A stretch of 64,000 bases of DNA from Rikenellaceae bacterium (lineage in GTDB: Bacteria > Bacteroidota > Bacteroidia > Bacteroidales > Rikenellaceae): positions 1-64,000 of the forward strand of contig SUZK01000006.1 in the NCBI GenBank assembly GCA_015059955.1, read 5' to 3'. How positions within the stretch are numbered: position 1 is the first letter of the stretch; the number at the start of each line of letters is the position of its first letter. The notes below the pieces were generated by a model. The model was not told the origin of the DNA, made no database searches, and saw only the letters and a program-made list of their open reading frames with translations. Below are positions 56,874 through 64,000 of this stretch, one piece after another. The translations under genes were made by a program, and so were the position numbers.

Positions 56874-59800
56874 ATGAAACATCTTATACTAACTATCTAC
56901 ACATTAGCACTACTTGCGCTTGGTGCGTGCACAAAGGAGCAAATAGACCACACGAACAATGCTAATGGCAACGAAGAGACAAAGATGGTCAGTGCGGCCA
57001 TTATTGCAGATGCTGACGACACGCGCCTCGGCATCGATGGCAACATCACACACTGGGAGGTGGGCGATAAGCTGAGCGTAGCCCTCACCGACACATCTTC
57101 GGTAACGAGCTACTACACATTCGAGATTGAGAGTTCTGAGGATATCTCTGACGATGGCAAGTTTGCCACATTCCGTGGCTTAATAGCCGAGGGCACATAC
57201 TCTAAGGTTACGGCTCTATACCCCGCTGTCGAGTCGCCAACGGCGACCATCATCCTCAATCGCCATGCCGAGGATAACATCTTTATGGAGTCCACACAGA
57301 GTTATACGGCAGGTGAATATCTCGTCATCAACAGTACATCAGCTGACATACCTTTGCAGTTTAGCCATCTGATGCACAAGATAGACTACACACTCACGTT
57401 GGCTTCAGGATATAATGGTACGGATATATCTAAGGATGTGGCTATCGAGATGGCTCTGCGCAGCAATGATGCGGAGTACACGAGTGTGCAGTGCTACAAC
57501 TACGACACCGTAAATGGTGGTATTGGCAGCGCTGTAGCCTCAGCACCCTCAACACTTGCCGACTTTACGAGCCACGACTTCACTACAACGCCCACAGCCT
57601 CTACATTTGTGTTTCCCACACAGTTAGACAACGCCTCGTTGGTCTTCAACGTATATATTAAGGGTCGTAAGGCTCACACCATTGTTAAGACACCATCGAA
57701 GTCTCCCTTCACGATGACAGAAGGCAAGAGCACAAGTGTAAAACTCGAACTTAGCGAGGAGAACAAGTGCGAGGCCGAGACAACCGAGGGTGGTGGCTCT
57801 GCCTCTATCGAAGGTGTCAATACATACCTTACGCAGATTGTTAAAAGCACCATAACAAATACAACAGGTGCTACTGAATTTGCTGTAAAAGGGCCTAATG
57901 GCATCAGTTTTATACTATGTGTTGCAACGGATTATTCAGATGAAACTGGTATTGACGTAGGTAAATACGACATGGTCAGCGCAAGCAGCATATGGCAAAA
58001 TAGAGCGCATGTTGGCATTCGCAGACTTACAAATGTACCTAATATTAGTAGGGGTACTCCCAATGGAGGTGACCACGACGAAGGTTATATGGAAGTAGCC
58101 AAAAGTGACGATGGCACATACACCATTAAGATTGTTATAGCAGACCTGAGTTCCGTGGCTGAGCCTCTCGGTTTTATCGGCAAGTTGAATGTTGAGAATG
58201 GTGGTCAGACGGGAAGTGGTAGTAGTACCGCGGTGCCCGATATAACGCTCACAACACTCTCGTCGCGTAGCGAGGGTGGCTACTACACCTTCTATGGTGG
58301 AAACTCTGTGGGCGACTACATTTCGTTCAATATCAACAGCAAGGAGGCCTATGCAAATAGCATAAATGACGGCATCTACGAGTATTCGTCATGCAACCTT
58401 GAGGGTTACTTCAACGCTACGAGTGTAAAGGTTGGGGGTGTGAACAAAGCCGTTAAGTCTGGCGTTCTACATGTTGCAAACAGCGGTGGTGGCATGGTGT
58501 TAAATGCCGACATCACATTCAGCGACAATACAACGCGTCACTTCGTATTTAGCGGTGCAATATCAACACCCGTAGTCGAAGGCGACATCACCATCACGGC
58601 ATCGCAGAGCACGATAACGAACAATGGCTTAGACTATGTAGACTTTTCCGCCACACAAGATGGTAATATTGTGACAAATGCGTGTACATTCTATGCAAAT
58701 GGCGAGGTATTAGATAGCAGTAGGTTTTCATCGTCTATCGCAGGCAAATACACCATCTATGCAACGAAGGGAACAAAGAGATCTAACGAGTTGACAATAA
58801 CCGTCAAAGAGTATTTACCATCGACATTAACCCTCTCTGCATCGAAGACGACGATGGTAGCCAACGGTACTGATATGGTAACGTTTACCATAAAGGCTGA
58901 CAGCAACTTAAATGTTACCTCTTTGTGCGAGATATATGTCAATGGCAGCAAAAATAATGGTACGACATTCAAGACAGGAAGTGCTGGCACCTACAGCGTG
59001 TACGCCATGTACAAGGGTGTGAAGTCTAACACCATTACCGTGACGGCTAACGCCTCGGAGAAGGTCATCGTCTTTGCCGAGGGCGTTACGCTCACTTCAG
59101 GTTGGTACGATGTAAACAAGAAGGCTCAGGGCAACAACGGCGATATCAACATGTGTTGGGCTGCTACATCATCGAATATGATACAGTGGTTCCAGGACCG
59201 CTACAAGGCTGCTGGCAAGACTCTTCCAGCAGGTGCTGTTGATGGCCCTGGTGTTACATCTTATACTAATTATGGTCCTTATGAGTTGGAGCTTATGAAC
59301 GTATTCCACTCGGAGTGGGACAACTCACGTGGTGGCCATATGCAGGAGGCTATTCCTTGGTACTTCGAGGGTAAGCTCAACGGTGGCGAGTTTGCTTCAC
59401 CAGGTTCTCAGGCAGTACCTAAGACCGCAGGTGGCTACTGGAAGAGCATCTGGGATACCGAGGTATATCCAAATATCTACCACGGCTATGAGAATGTCAT
59501 CGTTCCAGGTGTTGAAGGTCTTGACCTTAAGAACCTATATATCACCATCTTCAACAACTACTACCTCTGGGGTAGTGGAACAAGTTATCTTGGTGTAGAG
59601 CGCTTGGAGGCATTCTCTAACCTTATTGTTGAGACTTTCCGTTATGGTATGGCAGGCCTTACAATCAACCTTGGTGCTAACCTTAACGCGGCAAGCCACG
59701 CTGTTACGTTGTGGGGCTATGAGATTGACAATGCTACAGGCCTTGTAACACGTCTTTGGATTACCGACTCTGACGACTTGATGACAGAGCCTAAGACGCC

Positions 59801-59936
59801 TCTCTTGAACGAGTACAGCGTATCTATTGACGAGGGTAAGGCAAATATCAAACTTACGGGTAACACTCGCTATGGTGCTTGCTATGTGGTGTCAATTCAC
59901 CCATTCGCTGGTTACGGCATAGGAGTCGAGAACTAA
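56874..59936 (+). CDS. Surface lipoprotein: fimbrillin-like (Mfa-like) N-terminus, recurrent module, two Ig-like repeats, C-terminal IdeS/Mac-like protease domain
   Basis: Lipobox LGACTK; WEVGDKLSVALTD...YSKVTALYPAVES...PLQFSHLMHKIDYTLTL fimbrillin pattern; C-terminal 278 aa match the 54738 product. Confidence 0.8.
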   Translation: MKHLILTIYTLALLALGACTKEQIDHTNNANGNEETKMVSAAIIADADDTRLGIDGNITHWEVGDKLSVALTDTSSVTSYYTFEIESSEDISDDGKFATFRGLIAEGTYSKVTALYPAVESPTATIILNRHAEDNIFMESTQSYTAGEYLVINSTSADIPLQFSHLMHKIDYTLTLASGYNGTDISKDVAIEMALRSNDAEYTSVQCYNYDTVNGGIGSAVASAPSTLADFTSHDFTTTPTASTFVFPTQLDNASLVFNVYIKGRKAHTIVKTPSKSPFTMTEGKSTSVKLELSEENKCEAETTEGGGSASIEGVNTYLTQIVKSTITNTTGATEFAVKGPNGISFILCVATDYSDETGIDVGKYDMVSASSIWQNRAHVGIRRLTNVPNISRGTPNGGDHDEGYMEVAKSDDGTYTIKIVIADLSSVAEPLGFIGKLNVENGGQTGSGSSTAVPDITLTTLSSRSEGGYYTFYGGNSVGDYISFNINSKEAYANSINDGIYEYSSCNLEGYFNATSVKVGGVNKAVKSGVLHVANSGGGMVLNADITFSDNTTRHFVFSGAISTPVVEGDITITASQSTITNNGLDYVDFSATQDGNIVTNACTFYANGEVLDSSRFSSSIAGKYTIYATKGTKRSNELTITVKEYLPSTLTLSASKTTMVANGTDMVTFTIKADSNLNVTSLCEIYVNGSKNNGTTFKTGSAGTYSVYAMYKGVKSNTITVTANASEKVIVFAEGVTLTSGWYDVNKKAQGNNGDINMCWAATSSNMIQWFQDRYKAAGKTLPAGAVDGPGVTSYTNYGPYELELMNVFHSEWDNSRGGHMQEAIPWYFEGKLNGGEFASPGSQAVPKTAGGYWKSIWDTEVYPNIYHGYENVIVPGVEGLDLKNLYITIFNNYYLWGSGTSYLGVERLEAFSNLIVETFRYGMAGLTINLGANLNAASHAVTLWGYEIDNATGLVTRLWITDSDDLMTEPKTPLLNEYSVSIDEGKANIKLTGNTRYGACYVVSIHPFAGYGIGVEN
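59079..59908 (+). repeat. Second copy of the 830-bp identical block
   Basis: Identical to 55596-56425. Confidence 0.97.
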
Positions 59937-59957
59937 ACATTAATATCTATATTGACT

Positions 59958-59998
59958 GCCGGGGAGTTTATCACAATGAAGATGATAGGCTCCTCGGC
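59958..59998. terminator. Hairpin after the second IdeS-like gene
   Basis: GCCGGGGAG...CTCCTCGGC. Confidence 0.5.
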
Positions 59999-60081
59999 TG
60001 TTATTATGACATTCGAAAACTAAGATTGGCTTATTTCACCCACAAGAGAGAAATAAATTTGCTATTCAGCGCTTTTTATCA

Positions 60082-60089
60082 TACCTTTG
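60082..60089 (+). promoter_or_regulatory. Putative -7 element TACCTTTG, -33 TTTG at 60058-60061
   Basis: 20-nt spacer; 23 bp before the folE ATG. Confidence 0.65.
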
Positions 60090-60111
60090 CAAGATAAAAT
60101 AGAAGCTTACT

Positions 60112-60714
60112 ATGGAGGAGTTTACAACAAACTACAAACGTGAAGATATTTATGACCAGGAGCGCATAGAGGCGCTTATGGGTCACTATCGTGAAATACT
60201 TCGTCTACTTGGCGAAGACCCAGAACGCGAGGGACTAATCAAGACGCCCGAGCGTGTAGCAAAGGCGATGTCATTCATCACCAAGGGATACAACCAAGAC
60301 CCCATTGCCATACTCCGCTCAGCGATGTTCAAGGAGGAGTATCAGCAGATGGTCCTCGTAAAGGATATCGAGCTGTTCTCGGTATGTGAGCACCACATGC
60401 TCCCATTTATCGGCAAGGCTCATGTCGCATACATCCCTAATGGCTATATCACTGGTCTATCGAAGATTGCACGCGTCGTAGAGTGCTTCGCTCGTCGTCT
60501 ACAAGTGCAAGAGCGCCTCACGGTGCAAATTCGCGATAGCATACAGCAAGCCCTCAACCCCGCTGGCGTCGCTGTTGTCATTGAGGCAAGCCATACATGT
60601 ATGCAGATGCGCGGCGTGGAGAAGCAGCGCTCGGTGACAACCACATCGGCATTCACTGGCCTATTCCTCTCTGACCCTCGCACACGCGACGAGTTTATGC
60701 AGCTTATTAAGTAG
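60112..60714 (+). CDS. folE: GTP cyclohydrolase I
   Basis: [59 protein letters not shown]. Confidence 0.97.
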   Translation: MEEFTTNYKREDIYDQERIEALMGHYREILRLLGEDPEREGLIKTPERVAKAMSFITKGYNQDPIAILRSAMFKEEYQQMVLVKDIELFSVCEHHMLPFIGKAHVAYIPNGYITGLSKIARVVECFARRLQVQERLTVQIRDSIQQALNPAGVAVVIEASHTCMQMRGVEKQRSVTTTSAFTGLFLSDPRTRDEFMQLIK

Positions 60715-60719
60715 CACGT

Positions 60720-61895
60720 ATGAAGGTTGTCGTAGGTCTCTCAGGCGGTGTCGATTCGTCGGTGGCAGCATACCTACTCAAAGAGCAGGGGCATGAGGTC
60801 ATCGGACTCTTCATGCGCAACTGGCACGACACGACAGGCACACTCGAAGGTGACTGCCCATGGTACGACGACCAGGTATTTGCCGAACTTGTCGCCAAGC
60901 GTCTCGACATCGAGTTCCACTATGTCGACCTCTCGGCAGAGTACCGCAAGCGAGTGGTAGACTACATGTTCGCCGAGTATGAGGCGGGGCGAACACCCAA
61001 CCCCGACGTATTGTGCAACCGCGAGATTAAGTTCGACGTATTCCTCAAAGAGGCCCTCAAATTAGGTGCCGAGCGTGTGGCCACGGGCCACTACTGCCGA
61101 CGCACTGAATGGACTGACAACGATGGTGTTACACACTATAAGCTCCTTGCGGGCAGCGACCCCAATAAGGACCAGAGCTACTTCCTTTGCCAGCTTACGC
61201 AGGAGCAGCTCTCCTATGCTATGTTCCCCATTGGCGACCTACTAAAACCCGAAGTGCGACGCATTGCCGAAGAGCAGCGCCTTGCAACGGCAAAACGCAA
61301 AGACTCGCAGGGTATATGCTTCGTGGGAAAGGTAGACCTACCCGTATTCCTACAACAACAACTTAAGGCTAAGGAGGGCAACGTACACGAGATACTACCC
61401 CACTCGCCACGCTTCGTACGCAACATTCAAGATGATGACTACAAAGCACTTGCCACACCATACCATCTCACCGTGCGCGACGGAAAGAAGATAGGCACAC
61501 ATCAGGGTGCGCACTTCTACACCATAGGTCAACGCAAGGGTTTGGGCATTGGTGGCCGTAAGGAGTCGCTATTTGTCATTGGCACCGATGTCAACGAGAA
61601 TGTCATCTACGTAGGCGAGGGTGACAGCCATCCAGGCCTCTACCGCAAGGCGCTCAAGATAGCGCACGACGATATCCACTGGGTCGACAAGGTTGACACC
61701 ATGAGCATTGGCGAGCGTCGCCGTTATATGGTGCGCATACGCTATCGTCAGCCACTTCAGCAGGCTGAGCTAATCATGGATGCCGAGGGGCTATATATCC
61801 TCTTCGATGAGCCTCAGAGGGGCATCACAGCGGGGCAGTTTGCCGCATGGTACGATGGCGACATTGTTGCGGGCAGCGGCGTCATCGAGAAGTAG
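60720..61895 (+). CDS. mnmA: tRNA-specific 2-thiouridylase MnmA
   Basis: VVGLSGGVDSSVAAYLLKEQGHEVIGLFMRNW, TPNPDVLCNREIKF, DSQGICFVGKVDL. Confidence 0.97.
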   Translation: MKVVVGLSGGVDSSVAAYLLKEQGHEVIGLFMRNWHDTTGTLEGDCPWYDDQVFAELVAKRLDIEFHYVDLSAEYRKRVVDYMFAEYEAGRTPNPDVLCNREIKFDVFLKEALKLGAERVATGHYCRRTEWTDNDGVTHYKLLAGSDPNKDQSYFLCQLTQEQLSYAMFPIGDLLKPEVRRIAEEQRLATAKRKDSQGICFVGKVDLPVFLQQQLKAKEGNVHEILPHSPRFVRNIQDDDYKALATPYHLTVRDGKKIGTHQGAHFYTIGQRKGLGIGGRKESLFVIGTDVNENVIYVGEGDSHPGLYRKALKIAHDDIHWVDKVDTMSIGERRRYMVRIRYRQPLQQAELIMDAEGLYILFDEPQRGITAGQFAAWYDGDIVAGSGVIEK

Positions 61896-62113
61896 CAGCC
61901 ATTGCCACAAATGAGTAATGAGCAATTATAAAAATTCGGGGGCGATGCCCGCATTAGATTAAGCGAAGCGCCCTCGCAAGGAGCTATGCTACGTCCTCCC
62001 AAGCAAGCGATGCTTGCGCCCTTTAAGCAAAGTGCCCTCCATCTCATCTCTAATCTTTGCTCTTTTCGTCGTCATCTTTGCTCATTTTATTTGCATTTCC
62101 CGAAAATTTTACT

Positions 62114-62121
62114 TACTTTTG
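62114..62121 (+). promoter_or_regulatory. Putative -7 element TACTTTTG upstream of ppdK
   Basis: TAnnTTTG match in an AT-rich leader. Confidence 0.5.
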
Positions 62122-62205
62122 TAAGCTATTAGAGGCGAGCATTAATGTATCGTCGCCTCTTGCATATACGCAATTTCATATTAACTAATTATAAAACAGA
62201 CTATT

Positions 62206-64000
62206 ATGGCAGATGTAAAACGTGTCTACACCTTCGGCAATAAGGAGGCTGAGGGTAATGGCAAGATGCGCGAGTTGCTCGGCGGTAAGGGTGCCAACCT
62301 CGCTGAGATGAACCTTATCGGTATTCCTGTACCTCCAGGATTTACCATCACCACTGATGTTTGCTCGGAGTACTACTCTAAGGGCAAGGAGCGTGTTATC
62401 GAGATTCTCCGCCCAGAGGTAGAGGCAGCTATCAAGAATATCGAGAAGCTCACAGGTCGCAAGTTCGGCGACACCAACCTTCCATTGTTGGTATCAGTAC
62501 GTTCAGGTGCTCGTGCCTCAATGCCTGGTATGATGGATACTATCCTCAACCTCGGTATGAACGACGAGGCTGTTGAGGCTGTAGCTAAGCTCTCAGGCAA
62601 CCCACGTTTCGCATGGGACTCATACCGTCGTTTCGTACAGATGTATGGTGACGTTGTTCTCGACATGAAGCCACAGTCTAAGGAGGATCACGACCCATTC
62701 GAGGTTCTTATCGACGCACAGAAGGAGAAGCGCGGTGTTAAGGCCGACACAGACCTCACTACCGACGACCTCAAGGAGCTCGTAGCTGCATTTAAGAAGG
62801 CTATCAAGGAGCAGACAGGCAAGGAGTTCCCAACAAGTGCTTGGGATCAGCTCTGGGGCGCTATCTGCGCTGTATTCGGCTCATGGATGAACGAGCGTGC
62901 TATCCTCTATCGCAAGCTCAACAACATCCCAGAGGCTTGGGGTACTGCAGTATCAGTACAGGCAATGGTATTCGGTAACATGGGTGACAACTCGGCTACT
63001 GGTGTTGCTTTCTCACGTGACGCCGCTACTGGTGAGAACATCTTCAACGGTGAGTACCTCATCAACGCACAGGGTGAGGACGTTGTGGCAGGTATCCGCA
63101 CCCCACAGCAGATTACCATCGAGGGCTCTAAGCGTTGGGCAGCTGCTCAGAACATCTCTGAGGAGGAGCGCAAGGCTAAGTACCCATCATTGGAGGAGGT
63201 TATGCCTGAGGTATACGCTGAGCTTAACGAGATTCAGCACCACCTTGAGCAGTACTTCACCGACATGCAGGATATCGAGTTCACAATCCAGGATGGTAAG
63301 CTCTGGATGTTGCAGTGCCGTAACGGTAAGCGTACCGGCGCAGCGATGGTGAAGATTGCTATGGATATGCTCCGTGAGGGTCTTATCGACGAGAAGACCG
63401 CAGTATTGCGCTGCGAGCCTGAGAAGCTCGACGAGCTCTTGCACCCAGTATTCGACAAGAAGGCTATCAAGAACGCTAAGGTTCTCGTTAAGGGTCTTCC
63501 CGCATCTCCAGGTGCTGCGACTGGTCCAGTAGTTTTCTTCGCTGACGACGCTGAGAAGCACCTCAACGCTACTGGCCAGAAGGCTATCTTGGTACGTATC
63601 GAGACATCGCCTGAGGACTTGAAGGGTATGTTGGATGCTGCTGGTATCCTCACCGCACGTGGTGGTATGACCTCACACGCTGCCGTTGTTGCACGTGGTA
63701 TGGGTAAGTGCTGCGTATCGGGTGCTGGTGAGTTGGAGATTGACTACAAGGCTCGTACAATCCATATCAACGGCCACACCATCAAGGAGGGCGACTGGAT
63801 TTCACTCAACGGCTCAACAGGTGAGGTTTACTTGGGTCAGGTAGCTACACAGGCTGCTAACCTCGACGGTGACTTCGGTAAGCTTATGGAGCTTGCTGGC
63901 AAGTACTCAAAGATGAACGTTCGCGCCAACGCTGATACTCCACGTGATGCTGAGCAGGCATTCGCATTCGGCGCTCAGGGTATCGGTCTCTGCCGTACCG
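62206..64000 (+). CDS. ppdK: Pyruvate, phosphate dikinase (5' portion, runs off the window)
   Basis: [74 protein letters not shown] swivelling-His motif; no stop before 64000. Confidence 0.97.
   Translation, partial: MADVKRVYTFGNKEAEGNGKMRELLGGKGANLAEMNLIGIPVPPGFTITTDVCSEYYSKGKERVIEILRPEVEAAIKNIEKLTGRKFGDTNLPLLVSVRSGARASMPGMMDTILNLGMNDEAVEAVAKLSGNPRFAWDSYRRFVQMYGDVVLDMKPQSKEDHDPFEVLIDAQKEKRGVKADTDLTTDDLKELVAAFKKAIKEQTGKEFPTSAWDQLWGAICAVFGSWMNERAILYRKLNNIPEAWGTAVSVQAMVFGNMGDNSATGVAFSRDAATGENIFNGEYLINAQGEDVVAGIRTPQQITIEGSKRWAAAQNISEEERKAKYPSLEEVMPEVYAELNEIQHHLEQYFTDMQDIEFTIQDGKLWMLQCRNGKRTGAAMVKIAMDMLREGLIDEKTAVLRCEPEKLDELLHPVFDKKAIKNAKVLVKGLPASPGAATGPVVFFADDAEKHLNATGQKAILVRIETSPEDLKGMLDAAGILTARGGMTSHAAVVARGMGKCCVSGAGELEIDYKARTIHINGHTIKEGDWISLNGSTGEVYLGQVATQAANLDGDFGKLMELAGKYSKMNVRANADTPRDAEQAFAFGAQGIGLCRT

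Noticed and set aside
55846-59598. Identical 89-aa ORFs at 55846-56115 and 59329-59598
   Set aside because: Off-frame shadow ORFs inside the duplicated protease block; they only confirm nucleotide identity.
61920-62045. Repeated AAGCnAAGnGCCCTC motifs before ppdK
   Set aside because: Short, degenerate and only partly palindromic; not enough to call an element.

Overview
A 64 kb chromosomal segment that reads as Bacteroidales (Alistipes/Rikenellaceae- or Bacteroides-like). Support: -7 TAnnTTTG promoters, many SPII lipoproteins with acidic residues after the Cys, BACON and fimbrillin-like domains, and RtcB/Nif3/trkA-type core genes. Most of it is housekeeping: cdaA, ruvA, galK, mscL, serC-serA-DUF1015, acyl-ACP thioesterase, M16 peptidase, relA/spoT, rtcB, rfbACDB, der, phoH, pepD, folE, mnmA, and 5' ppdK running off the right edge. 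One tRNA-Met(CAT) is present. No transposase, integrase, CRISPR array or rRNA was recognised. Four things deserve a second look. (1) Two adjacent surface-lipoprotein genes (54738-59936) end in an IdeS/Mac-like cysteine-protease domain. They share an 830-bp block with no nucleotide difference, flanked by synonymously diverged sequence from the same domain (gene-conversion signature), on unrelated N-terminal modules. (2) There is a dispersed family of ~127-132 bp nested-palindrome elements with conserved ends (AWTTTGTTGT...ACAACAAAWT). Their internal stems differ but stay base-paired through compensatory changes. They sit mostly between convergent genes, often overlapping the TAA stop of the neighbour, and sometimes in exact tandem. 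(3) A 382-bp intergenic structure at 27635-28016 has perfect 45-bp terminal inverted repeats, each arm itself a hairpin, around an AT-rich palindromic core. (4) A family of BACON/Fn3-type lipoproteins shares a recurring module I cannot name. All assignments come from reading the sequence and recalled family motifs; no searches were run.
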